From: Caulobacter sp. 602-1
GTDB lineage: Bacteria > Pseudomonadota > Alphaproteobacteria > Caulobacterales > Caulobacteraceae
DNA length: 64,000 nt
Reading direction: 5' to 3'
NCBI RefSeq assembly: GCF_003931565.1
Contig: NZ_RRYI01000005.1
Location: forward strand, 248,001-312,000
Every line of letters starts with the position of its first letter. Position 1 is the first letter of the stretch. Shown one piece after another: positions 42,972-51,518 of this stretch. Under the pieces are notes generated by a model, which did no database searches, had not been told where the DNA came from, and saw only the letters and a list, made by a program, of their open reading frames with translations. Made by a program: the position numbers and the translations under genes.

Positions 42972-45434
42972 GTGCTGGACCTTCGCGACTATCCACGTCG
43001 GGGCAAGGTGCTGGCCGACTATCTGCCCTGGGCGGCCCTGGTCGCGCCCGGCGTGGTGCTCAACAAGGACGGGGCCTTCCAGCGCACCGCCGAGTTTCGC
43101 GGGCCGGACCTGGCCTCGGCCAGCGAGGCGGAAGTCGCCGCCGTCGCCGCGCGGCTGAACGGGGCGCTGCGGCGCCTAGGATCGGGCTGGGCCCTGTTCG
43201 TCGAGGCCCGTCGCGATCCGGCCATGGCCTATCCGGACAGCGTGTTCGCCGATCCGGTCTCGGGTCTGGTCGACGAGGAACGCAAGGCGCGGTTTCGCCA
43301 GGCCGGCGAGCACTTCGAGAGCCGCTACTTCCTGACCTTGGTCTATCTGCCGCCGGCCGAGCGCGCCGGGCGGCTGGAGGGGCTGTTTGTCGAAGGGCGG
43401 GGCTCGGGCCAGATCGACTGGCGCGCCGAGCTGGACGCCTTCGTCGATCGTTCCAACCGGCTCCTGGCCTTGCTTGAGGGCCTGATGCCGCTGGCCGCTT
43501 GGCTGGATGACGCGGCGACCTTGAGTTTCCTGCACGGGGCGATCTCGACGGCGCGCCAGTCGGTGCGCGTGCCCGAAACGCCCATGCAGCTGGACGTGCT
43601 GCTGGCCACCGAGCCCCTGGACGGCGGCCTGGAGCCGCGCCTGGGCGAGGCGTATCTGCGGGTTCTGACGATCGTCGGGTTTCCGACCCAGACCGTGCCG
43701 GGCGTGCTCGACGAGCTCAATCGCCTGGCCTTCGCCTACCGCTGGACCACCCGGGCCATCTGCCTGGACAAGCCGGCCGCCGCGGCCCTGCTGGGCAAGA
43801 TCCGCCGCCAGTGGTTCGCCAAGCGCAAGTCGGTCGCCGCCCTCCTGAGAGAGGCCCTGACCCAGGAGCCGTCGGCGCTGCTCGACAGCGACGCGGCCAA
43901 CAAAGCGGCCGAGGCGGATATGGCCCTGCAGGATCTCGGCGGAGACACGGTCTCCTACGCCTATGTCACCGCAAGCCTGGTGGTCTGGGACCGCGACCCG
44001 GCCATTGCCGACGCCAAGCTGGCCCTGGCCGAGAAGGTCATCCAGGGGCGCGACTTCACGGTGATCCGCGAGCGGGTCAACGCCGTGGAAGCCTGGCTCG
44101 GATCGATCCCGGGTCAGGTCTACGCCAATATCCGCCAGCCGCCGCTTTCGACCCTGAACCTCGCCCATATCGCGCCCTTGTCGGCGGTGTGGGCGGGGCC
44201 GCGCCGCAATGCCCATCTGAGCGGGCCGCCGCTGCTGATGGCCCGGACCGAGGGTTCGACGCCGTTTCGCCTGTCGCTGCATGTCGGCGATGTCGGCCAC
44301 ACCCTGGTGGTCGGGCCGACCGGGGCCGGCAAGAGCGTGCTGCTGGCCCTGATCGCCCTGTCGTTCCGACGTTATGCCGGATCGCAAATCTTCGCCTTCG
44401 ACTTCGGCGGTTCGATCCGGGCCGCGGCCCTCGGCATGGGCGGCGCCTTCCATGACCTGGGCGGCGTGCTGGCCGGCCAGGGCGGCTCCAGCGGGAGTGT
44501 TGTGGCCCTGCAGCCGCTGGCGGCGATTGACCAGGTGGCCGAGCGCACCTGGGCGGTCGACTGGCTGGTCGCCATTCTGGCCCGCGAGGGGGTCTTGATC
44601 ACCCCGGCCGTGCGCGACCACGTCTGGTCGGCCCTGGCCAGTCTGGCCTCCGCCCCGGCCGGGGAGCGCACCCTCAGCGGTCTGATCGCGCTCCTGGCCT
44701 CGCGCGAGCTGAAGGACGCCCTGGCGCCTTATGGTCTGGGCGGGCCTTGGGGCGGCCTGCTCGACGGCGACCACGAGAGCGTGGGGACCGACGATGTCCA
44801 GGCCTTCGAGACCGAGGGGCTGCTGGGCACGGCCGCCGCCCCGGCCGTCCTGGCCTATCTCTTCCACCGTGTCTCGCGCCGCCTCGACGGCCGCCCGGCC
44901 CTGATCCTGGTCGACGAGGCGTGGCTGGCCCTCGATGATCCGGCCTTCGGCGCGCAGCTGGAGACCTGGCTGGGCACGGTGCGCAAGAAGAACGGCTCGG
45001 TGGTGCTGTCGACCCTGTCGCTGGCCCAGGTCGAGAAGAGCGCCATCGCCGCCTCGATCGCCGAGCTTTGCCTGACGCGGATCTTCCTGCCCAACGCCTG
45101 GGCCATGGACCCGCAGGGGGCGGCGACCTATCGGCGGTTCGGGTTCAACGATCGCCAGATCGAGATCCTCGCCCGGGCCACGCCCAAGCGCGACTACTAC
45201 CTGCGCACGGCCGCCGGCGACCGGCTCTTCGATCTCGATCTCGGACCCGTGGCCCTGGCGTTCTGCGCGGCCGCCTCCAAACCCGACCAGGCCGCCATCG
45301 CCAGGATTTTGGCCGAGCACGGCCCGGAGGGTTTTGGCCGCGCCTGGCTGGTCCATCGCGGCCTGTCCTGGGCCGCCGACCTGCTGCCGGGCCAGCCCGG
45401 CGCCGACACCCCCTTCTTCCCGGAGCTCCAGTGA
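42972..45434 (+). CDS. trbE: TrbE, VirB4-type secretion ATPase
   Basis: This 820-residue ATPase energises pilus assembly and transfer. Walker A is VVGPTGAGKSVLLAL (GPTGAGKS at 448-455), and ALILVDEAWLALDDP is Walker B. The N-terminal half begins LDLRDYPRRGKVLADYLPW, common to TrbE. GTG start. TrbJ overlaps its stop by one base. Confidence 0.95.
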   Translation: MLDLRDYPRRGKVLADYLPWAALVAPGVVLNKDGAFQRTAEFRGPDLASASEAEVAAVAARLNGALRRLGSGWALFVEARRDPAMAYPDSVFADPVSGLVDEERKARFRQAGEHFESRYFLTLVYLPPAERAGRLEGLFVEGRGSGQIDWRAELDAFVDRSNRLLALLEGLMPLAAWLDDAATLSFLHGAISTARQSVRVPETPMQLDVLLATEPLDGGLEPRLGEAYLRVLTIVGFPTQTVPGVLDELNRLAFAYRWTTRAICLDKPAAAALLGKIRRQWFAKRKSVAALLREALTQEPSALLDSDAANKAAEADMALQDLGGDTVSYAYVTASLVVWDRDPAIADAKLALAEKVIQGRDFTVIRERVNAVEAWLGSIPGQVYANIRQPPLSTLNLAHIAPLSAVWAGPRRNAHLSGPPLLMARTEGSTPFRLSLHVGDVGHTLVVGPTGAGKSVLLALIALSFRRYAGSQIFAFDFGGSIRAAALGMGGAFHDLGGVLAGQGGSSGSVVALQPLAAIDQVAERTWAVDWLVAILAREGVLITPAVRDHVWSALASLASAPAGERTLSGLIALLASRELKDALAPYGLGGPWGGLLDGDHESVGTDDVQAFETEGLLGTAAAPAVLAYLFHRVSRRLDGRPALILVDEAWLALDDPAFGAQLETWLGTVRKKNGSVVLSTLSLAQVEKSAIAASIAELCLTRIFLPNAWAMDPQGAATYRRFGFNDRQIEILARATPKRDYYLRTAAGDRLFDLDLGPVALAFCAAASKPDQAAIARILAEHGPEGFGRAWLVHRGLSWAADLLPGQPGADTPFFPELQ

Positions 45435-46147
45435 TGTCTCTGACCCGACGCCGCCTGGCGGCGGCCCTGATGCTTGGCCTGGCGGCCGCGCCGCCGGCCC
45501 TGGCCCAGGTCGCCGTCTACGATCCCAGCAACTACGCCCAGAACGTCCTGCAGGCCGCGCGCGCCCTGCAGAGCGTCAACAACCAGATCGCCTCGCTGCA
45601 GAACGAAGCGCAGATGCTGATCGGCCAGGCCAGGAACCTGGCCAGCCTGCCGTACTCGTCGCTGGCGACGCTGCAGGCCCAGATCGCCGAGACCCAGGCC
45701 CTGATCGGCCAGGCGCGGGGCCTGGCCTATGACGTCGACCAGATCCAGGACGCCTTCCAGGGCCGCTACGGGGCGGTTCCGCTCACCGCTAGCGACCAGG
45801 ATCTCACCGCGCGGGCCGATCAGCGCTGGGCCACCTCGGTGGCCGGGTTCGAGGACGCCCTGAAGGTCCAGGCCGGGGTCATGGGCGGGCTCGAGGTGGG
45901 GCGCGGCGAGATGCAGGCGCTGGTGACGGCGAGCCAGGGCGCCAGCGGCGCCTTGGCGGCTGCCCAGGCGGGCAACCAGCTCCTGGCGCTCCAGGCCCAG
46001 CAGCTGACCGCCCTAACCGCCCTGGTCGCCGCGCAAGGTCGGGCGCAGGCGCTGGAGGCGGCCGACCGGGCGGCGGCCCGCGCCGACGCCAAGGCCCGGT
46101 TCGCGAGGTTCATGGGGCGCGCGACGGAGGCTTCGCCTCAGCCATGA
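45434..46147 (+). CDS. trbJ: TrbJ, VirB5-like protein
   Basis: This 237-residue exported protein has a signal peptide (LAAALMLGLAAAPPALA) and long helices with many Gln and Ala (QNVLQAARALQSVNNQIASL), as in TrbJ/VirB5, a pilus-associated component. ATG at 45434 is chosen. It overlaps trbK. Confidence 0.92.
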   Translation: MSLTRRRLAAALMLGLAAAPPALAQVAVYDPSNYAQNVLQAARALQSVNNQIASLQNEAQMLIGQARNLASLPYSSLATLQAQIAETQALIGQARGLAYDVDQIQDAFQGRYGAVPLTASDQDLTARADQRWATSVAGFEDALKVQAGVMGGLEVGRGEMQALVTASQGASGALAAAQAGNQLLALQAQQLTALTALVAAQGRAQALEAADRAAARADAKARFARFMGRATEASPQP

Positions 46148-46395
46148 CCCACTCCCGTTCCCTTCAGGTCCTCGTCTGGGGGACCGCGCTGATCATGCTC
46201 TTCGGTGCCGCGATCCTGGCGGGTCGGGACGCACCGAAAGCCACACCGGCCCCGGCGGCGGCGTCATCGGCCGATCCCGACCTGGCGCGATGCCGCGCCG
46301 CCGGGCAGGCGGCGCTGGGCGACCCGGCCTGTCGCCGGAGCTGGGACGGCGCCCGCGCGCGATTCTTCGGCCATGCGCCGGAGAGCCGGCCATGA
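46144..46395 (+). CDS. trbK: TrbK-like protein (putative entry exclusion)
   Basis: This 83-residue protein has one N-terminal membrane segment (VLVWGTALIMLFGAAILA) and a small soluble part with two Cys (DLARCRAAGQAALGDPACRRSW), which fits the alternative TrbK proteins found between trbJ and trbL. A role in entry exclusion is known from RP4 TrbK but is only inferred here. It overlaps genes on both sides. Confidence 0.8.
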   Translation: MTHSRSLQVLVWGTALIMLFGAAILAGRDAPKATPAPAAASSADPDLARCRAAGQAALGDPACRRSWDGARARFFGHAPESRP

Positions 46396-47711
46396 ACGAC
46401 ACCGGCGTTATCGACCGCTTCTTCGATGTCTTCAGTCGCTACATCGACTCCGGCTTTGGCCTTCTGGGCGGCGAGGTCGCCTTTCTTTCGACCACCCTGG
46501 TGGCGATCGACGTCACTCTTGCGGCGCTGTTCTGGGCCTGGGCGCCCGGCGAGGACGTCCTGGCCCGGCTGATCAAGAAGACCCTCTATGTCGGGTTCTT
46601 CGCCTTCATCATCGGCAACTTCCACGCCCTGGCCTCGATCATCCTGGCCAGCTTCTCAGGGCAGGGCCTGAAGGCGGCGGGCGGCGGCCTCTCGGCGGAG
46701 GACTTCTTGCGGCCGGGACGCGTCGCGGCGGCGGGCGTCTCAGCGGCCAAGCCGATGCTCGAGGCGGCCGCCGAGCTCAGCGGCTTTCCAGCCTTCTTCG
46801 AGAACATAGTCCAGGTCGTGGTGCTGCTGATCGGCTGGCTGCTGGTCGTCGTCGCCTTCTTTATCATTTCCGTCCAAATCTTTGTCTGTCTTATAGAATT
46901 CAAGCTGACGACCCTGGCCGGCTTCGTGCTCGTGCCGTTCGGCCTGTTCGGGCGCACCGCCTTCCTGGCCGAGCGCGTGCTGGGCAATGTCATCGCCGCG
47001 GGGGTCAAGGTCCTGGTGCTGGCGGTGATCACCGGCATCGGCTCGTCGCTGTTTTCCGAATTCACCAGCGCCATCGGGCCTGGCCAGCCCAACCTCGAGA
47101 CCGTCCTGGCCCTGGGCCTGGCGTCCCTGACCCTGCTCGGCCTGTCGATCTTCGGACCGGGCGTCGCCGCGGGCCTGGTGTCGGGCGCACCGCAGCTGGG
47201 CGCCGGTGCGGCGGTCGGCACAGGCCTGATGGTCGGCGGCATGGCCATGGCCGGCGCCGCGGCCGCCCAGCTGGCGGTGAGCGGCGGGACCAGCCTTGCG
47301 GCCGGTGCGGCCGCGGCGGGCGGTGGCCGGCCTGGCCCCTCGGGCGGTGGTGATCGGTTGCCGCCCCCGGCCGGGCCGCAAGGCTCGGGGCCGGGTCCTA
47401 GCTCCGGCGGCGGATCACCTGGCGGCGCGGCTTCGCCGAAGGCCTCTGGGGGCGACTCGGGCGGATCGTCGGGTGGTTCCTCGGGCGGCTCGGCCAACGC
47501 GCCACGCGGCGCCGACTGGGCCGGATCCCGGGCGGGATCACCCGCCGGATTGGAGAGCGACGACGGGCAGGGCGGTGGCCCGCCCGCCTGGGCCCGCGAC
47601 CTGCAGCATCGCCAGGCCATCGCGCACGGGGCCGGCCTGGTCGCGCACACCCTCGCCAGCGGCGACGCCCACGGCTCGGGTGCCACCCCATCTCTCTTGG
47701 AGGATCGTTGA
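46392..47711 (+). CDS. trbL: TrbL, VirB6-like channel protein
   Basis: This 439-residue protein has five or six membrane segments in its first 260 residues (for example VVLLIGWLLVVVAFFIISVQ) and a Gly/Ser/Pro-rich C-terminal tail from about 310 on, as usual for TrbL. It forms part of the inner-membrane channel. The ATG at 46392 overlaps the trbK stop. Confidence 0.93.
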   Translation: MNDTGVIDRFFDVFSRYIDSGFGLLGGEVAFLSTTLVAIDVTLAALFWAWAPGEDVLARLIKKTLYVGFFAFIIGNFHALASIILASFSGQGLKAAGGGLSAEDFLRPGRVAAAGVSAAKPMLEAAAELSGFPAFFENIVQVVVLLIGWLLVVVAFFIISVQIFVCLIEFKLTTLAGFVLVPFGLFGRTAFLAERVLGNVIAAGVKVLVLAVITGIGSSLFSEFTSAIGPGQPNLETVLALGLASLTLLGLSIFGPGVAAGLVSGAPQLGAGAAVGTGLMVGGMAMAGAAAAQLAVSGGTSLAAGAAAAGGGRPGPSGGGDRLPPPAGPQGSGPGPSSGGGSPGGAASPKASGGDSGGSSGGSSGGSANAPRGADWAGSRAGSPAGLESDDGQGGGPPAWARDLQHRQAIAHGAGLVAHTLASGDAHGSGATPSLLEDR

Positions 47712-48397
47712 TGAACCCGTTCAAGGGCTCGCCGCGCCTGGGCGCGACGCCCGTTCCCGAAACCCCATACCAGCGCGCCGGCCAGGCCTGGGACCTGCGC
47801 CTGGGGACCTGGCGCGCCCAGGCCGCCGGTTGGCGCCTGATCGCGCTTGGCCTGCTTGCCGTCAACGCCGGCCAGTCGATGGGCCTGATCTGGCAGGCCG
47901 CCCATGGCGGGGTCACGCCGTGGGTCGTGGAGGTCGACAAGTTGGGCGAGGCGAGGGCGACCGCGCCCGCCGTCCAGGGCTGGCGGCCGACCGACCCCAT
48001 GGTCGCCTGGAGCCTGGCGCGCTGGCTCGAGGGCGTGCGGGCCCTGCCGGCCGACCCTGTGGTGCTGGGCCAGGCCTGGCGGCGGGCCTATGACTTCGTC
48101 GACGACGCCGGGGCCGTGGCCTTGTCCGATCACGCGCGCGCCGCTGATCCGTTCGGCCAAGTCGGCAAGATCCAGGTCACCGTCGAGGTCACCAGCGTGG
48201 TCCGCGCGTCTCCCGACAGCTTCCGGCTCGCCTGGATCGAGCGCCGTTACGAGAACGGCCAGCTCGCCGCCACCGACCACTGGAGCGGCATCCTCACCCT
48301 GGTCCTGCGACCGCCCCGGACGGTCGACGGCTTGCGCAAGAACCCGTTGGGAATCTTCATTCATTCAATGGCCTGGTCCAAGGAGTTCACGTCGTGA
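47711..48397 (+). CDS. trbF: TrbF, VirB8-like protein
   Basis: This 228-residue protein has a short cytoplasmic N-terminus with TPYQRAGQAWDLRLGTWRAQ, one membrane segment (about 40-60), and a periplasmic domain with VDKLGEARA and HWSGILTLVLRPPRT, all typical of TrbF. It overlaps trbL and trbG. Confidence 0.94.
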   Translation: MNPFKGSPRLGATPVPETPYQRAGQAWDLRLGTWRAQAAGWRLIALGLLAVNAGQSMGLIWQAAHGGVTPWVVEVDKLGEARATAPAVQGWRPTDPMVAWSLARWLEGVRALPADPVVLGQAWRRAYDFVDDAGAVALSDHARAADPFGQVGKIQVTVEVTSVVRASPDSFRLAWIERRYENGQLAATDHWSGILTLVLRPPRTVDGLRKNPLGIFIHSMAWSKEFTS

Positions 48398-49191
48398 GCG
48401 CGCCGGTGGGACGGGTGTCGGCGGTCGCCCTGATCGTGGCGGCCGGGTTCGGCGCGAAGGCCTGGAGCGCGGCGCCAGGCCGCCCGCCGACGCCCTTGCA
48501 GGCAGAGGTCGCGCCGCGAACCTATGCCTATGAGGACGGCCGGGTCTATGCGGTGCTGGCGAGCCCGGGGCGGATCACAGACGTGGTCCTGCAGCCGGGC
48601 GAGCGGCTGGTCGGGTCGGGGCTGGCGGCCGGCGACACCGCGCGATGGATCATCGGCGACACGGTCAGCGGGACGGGAAGCGAGGAGCGGGTGCATGTGC
48701 TGGTCAAGCCCTCGGCCCTGGGCCTGGCCACCAACCTGATCATCAACACCTCCCTGCGGACCTACCATCTGGACCTGCGCGCGGTGGCGCGTGGCGGCGA
48801 TCCGCAGGTGCGCTGGCGCTATGCCGCGCCGCCGGTCGTCCTGGTCGCCGCGCCCCCAGTCCCGGTTGCGCCCCCGGTCGCTGGGGCTGATCCGGACCTG
48901 ACGCGCCTGAACCTGGCTTATCGGATCAGGGGGGCAAGGGTCGCCTGGCGGCCCTCTCGCGTGTTCGACGACGGCCAGCGGACCTATGTCGAGTTCGCGC
49001 CCGCCGTGCGGCTGGTCGATCTGCCGCCGCTGTTCCTCACGGGGCCTGACGGCAAAAGCGCCGAGCTGCTCAACTATCGCCTCGTCGGCCGACGCCTCGT
49101 GGTCGATCGCATCCTCGACCGGGCCGAGCTGCGGCTGGGGCAGGGCCGCTGGGCGCGCCGCGTGCGCATTGTGCGGGAGGCGGGCCGATGA
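48394..49191 (+). CDS. trbG: TrbG, VirB9-like protein
   Basis: This 265-residue periplasmic protein belongs to the outer-membrane core complex. After a signal-like start it has RTYAYEDGRVYAVLASPGR, ITDVVLQPGERL, WIIGDTVSG and VKPSALGLATNLIINT with YHLDLRA following; the C-terminal half has RVFDDGQRTYVEF. The GTG start overlaps trbF. Confidence 0.95.
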   Translation: MSAPVGRVSAVALIVAAGFGAKAWSAAPGRPPTPLQAEVAPRTYAYEDGRVYAVLASPGRITDVVLQPGERLVGSGLAAGDTARWIIGDTVSGTGSEERVHVLVKPSALGLATNLIINTSLRTYHLDLRAVARGGDPQVRWRYAAPPVVLVAAPPVPVAPPVAGADPDLTRLNLAYRIRGARVAWRPSRVFDDGQRTYVEFAPAVRLVDLPPLFLTGPDGKSAELLNYRLVGRRLVVDRILDRAELRLGQGRWARRVRIVREAGR

Positions 49192-50321
49192 GCGGGACGC
49201 CTGTCGACGAGGAAGAAAAGGCCATCGCCCGCACCCTGCGCCTGCGGGCCAGTCCGCCGCCGATAACCCGGCTTTCGCGCCGGGCGCTGATGGTCAGCGG
49301 CGCGGTGCTGGGCCTGGGTGTGGCCGGGGCCTTGGGCTGGTCGCTGATCGAGCGTCACAAGCCGCCGCCAGAGCCGGCCTACGCGCCCGCCGCCCCGCCG
49401 CCCGAACCCGTGGTCAATGCGCCGCGAGGCTACGGCGGCGCGGCCGGCGCGCCGGTGCTGGGGCCGCCGCTGCCGGGCGATCTGGGCCGGCCGATCCTGG
49501 CCAACCAGGGCCGTCCGGCGCCGGAGCCGATCGTCGCGTCTCCGCCATCGCCGGCCTTGGCGCGGCGCGTCGATCCGGCCCCGGGGGCCGAGCGCACCGT
49601 CCGTCAGGCCGCCGCGTCGAGCGGCCTGTTCGCGGCGAGCGGACCAAGAGCCGGGCCGGCGGGCGCCGCTGCGGCGACGATGGCGGCGGAGACGCCGACC
49701 GGCCCCGATCCGCGCATGGTCAGCGCCGAGCGGCTGCAGGCCCCGGCCTCGCCCTATCTGCTGCAGGCAGGGGCGATCATTCCGGCGGCCCTGGTCACCG
49801 GCTTGCGGTCGGACATCAAGGGGCCGGCCATCGCCCAGGTCACCCAAAACGTGTTCGACAGCCTGGGCGGCGGGGTGCTGTTGATCCCGGCCGGATCGCG
49901 CCTGGTCGGTGAGTACGACAGCGGTCTGGCGGCGGGCCAGAGCCGCCTGGGCGTGGTCTGGACGCGCCTGATCCTGCCGTCGGGCCGTTCGATCGTCCTG
50001 GACAAGCTGCCCGCGGCGGATGTGCGCGGCATGACCGGCCTGCAGGACGGCGTCGACCGTCACGGCCGCGAAGTTCTCATGGCGGCGGCGCTCAGCACCC
50101 TGCTGGCCGTCGGCGCCGAGGCGGGCGCCTCGGACGAGTCCGATCTCGCCCGCGCCGTGCGCCGGGGAACGTCGGAGGCGGCCGGCGATGTCGGCCGCCA
50201 GATGGTCGGCTCCAGTCTGGCGCGCGCGCCAACCCTGACCATCCGGCCCGGCGCGCCGCTGCGCGTGTTGCTGACCCGGGATCTCGTGCTGGAACCTTAC
50301 GTGGAAGGACGCCGCCCATGA
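49188..50321 (+). CDS. trbI: TrbI, VirB10-like protein
   Basis: This 377-residue protein spans from the inner membrane (LMVSGAVLGLGVAGALGWSL at about 35-55) through a Pro-rich linker to the outer-membrane core. The VirB10 domain has YLLQAGAIIPAALVTGLRSD, VTQNVFDSLGG and LLIPAGSRLVGEYDSGL, and ends with LRVLLTRDLVLEPY. It overlaps trbG and the DUF2274 gene. Confidence 0.95.
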   Translation: MSGTPVDEEEKAIARTLRLRASPPPITRLSRRALMVSGAVLGLGVAGALGWSLIERHKPPPEPAYAPAAPPPEPVVNAPRGYGGAAGAPVLGPPLPGDLGRPILANQGRPAPEPIVASPPSPALARRVDPAPGAERTVRQAAASSGLFAASGPRAGPAGAAAATMAAETPTGPDPRMVSAERLQAPASPYLLQAGAIIPAALVTGLRSDIKGPAIAQVTQNVFDSLGGGVLLIPAGSRLVGEYDSGLAAGQSRLGVVWTRLILPSGRSIVLDKLPAADVRGMTGLQDGVDRHGREVLMAAALSTLLAVGAEAGASDESDLARAVRRGTSEAAGDVGRQMVGSSLARAPTLTIRPGAPLRVLLTRDLVLEPYVEGRRP

Positions 50322-50542
50322 GCAAGTTGAAGCTGGGTCCCATCGAGGACGACACGCCCGTCAAGATCACCCTGGACCTGCCGGCGTCGCTGCACCGCGA
50401 CCTCGTCGACTACGGCAAGGCGCTCGCCGCCGAGACGGGCGGCAAGGTCGCCGAGCCGGTCAAGCTGATCGCCCCCATGCTGGCCCGGTTCATGGATACC
50501 GACCGGGGCTTCACCCGGGGACGCAAGCATCGCGGTCCCTGA
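50318..50542 (+). CDS. DUF2274 family protein
   Basis: This 74-residue protein begins MSKLKLGPIEDDTPVKITLD, the family signature, and ends in a basic tail. DUF2274 genes close the trb operon in these ICEs; a ribbon-helix-helix-like fold is possible. Function unknown. Its start overlaps the trbI stop. Confidence 0.88.
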   Translation: MSKLKLGPIEDDTPVKITLDLPASLHRDLVDYGKALAAETGGKVAEPVKLIAPMLARFMDTDRGFTRGRKHRGP

Positions 50543-50544
50543 CG

Positions 50545-50952
50545 TCAGACGGTCAGGGGCAGGCCCTCCACCGCCACGAGACTGTGGACCAGGGCAAGGA
50601 CCTGGCGTCGCTGGCGCGCGGGGAGTCTCGGGAGGACGGCGATCAGGTCCGACCCGTCGGGCGTGGAGAGCAGCGTCTCCAGCGCGATCAGGCGTCGGGC
50701 GCTCTCTTCGTCCACGCCGGGCTGGACCAACCCCTCGAAGAACCAGGCGACGGGTGTTTCCAGGTGAACCGAGAGGTCGTGCAGGCGCGAGGCGCTGATC
50801 CGGTTGGCGCCGCGCTCGTATTTCTGCAGCTGCTGGAAAGTCAGGCCAAGAGCCTGTCCAAGCTGGTTCTGGCTGGCGCCGGCCATCTTGCGACGCAGGC
50901 GGATGCGCGCGCCGACATGGACGTCGACGGGATGAGGCGTTGAATTGGACAA
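50545..50952 (-). CDS. Xre-family HTH regulator
   Basis: This 135-residue protein has a Cro/C1-type HTH (about 12-68): VGARIRLRRKMAGASQNQLG, TFQQLQKYERGANRISASRL, the form seen in Caulobacterales regulators. It starts with TTG and converges on the trb operon, ending 2 bases after it. It may control transfer genes. Confidence 0.85.
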   Translation of the reverse strand: MSNSTPHPVDVHVGARIRLRRKMAGASQNQLGQALGLTFQQLQKYERGANRISASRLHDLSVHLETPVAWFFEGLVQPGVDEESARRLIALETLLSTPDGSDLIAVLPRLPARQRRQVLALVHSLVAVEGLPLTV

Positions 50953-51053
50953 GGATCAAGCTCCGTTGGATACGCCGTCATGACGAACGGTGGGGCAGGG
51001 GTCGGTAGCCGGGGCGCGACTTTTTCGGCGCGCCCCGGGACGGGCGACCCGGC

Positions 51054-51437
51054 TCAGCCGCCCTGCAGGTCGTCGATCATCTCCAGCATCGCCTTCAGCT
51101 TCTCGCGGGCCCCGGCCAGCTTGCGGGCTGTGATCAGGTCATGGCGACCGGCCAGGAACAGCACCGTCTCCAGGACTTCGTCGGAATGACGCAGCAGGGC
51201 CACCAGGTTCTCGCCGCTGGGCCCGTTGTTGGCGGCGAACCAGTTGCGCACGGCGCGGGGGTTGGCGCGGGTCAGCCGCACCACGACCTTCACCGCCGCC
51301 GGGCTGCCGCCGTACTCGCGGCGCAGGGCCTGGGCGATGGCCTCTATGAAGTCGAAACCGTGGGGCGGGACGGCGGCGGACGGAAAAGTTTTTCCTGAAT
51401 CTGACCGAACTTTTCGGTCCTTCTGCGAACGCGACAT
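51054..51437 (-). CDS. conserved hypothetical protein beside the second recombinase
   Basis: This 127-residue protein is divergent from the recombinase gene across 81 bases. It has FDFIEAIAQALRREYGGSPA, VVRLTRANPRAVRNWFAANNG (HTH-like) and ENLVALLRHSDEVLETVL. It may be a DNA-binding regulator of the recombinase cassette. ATG at 51437 is chosen; GTG at 51452 is possible. I do not know a family name. Confidence 0.65.
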   Translation of the reverse strand: MSRSQKDRKVRSDSGKTFPSAAVPPHGFDFIEAIAQALRREYGGSPAAVKVVVRLTRANPRAVRNWFAANNGPSGENLVALLRHSDEVLETVLFLAGRHDLITARKLAGAREKLKAMLEMIDDLQGG

Positions 51438-51518
51438 ACCCACTGCGACCAACCTAGGATTTCGACCGGAGCCAAGGCGCTCCGATCAGGTGACGCGTGA
51501 CGTGGGCGGTGTTGGGAC

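Noticed and set aside
51451..51461. AACCTAGGATT, also present at 21922-21932
   Set aside because: An 11-base repeat in two promoter regions is suggestive, but only the 21922 copy is part of an inverted repeat, so I cannot claim a shared operator.
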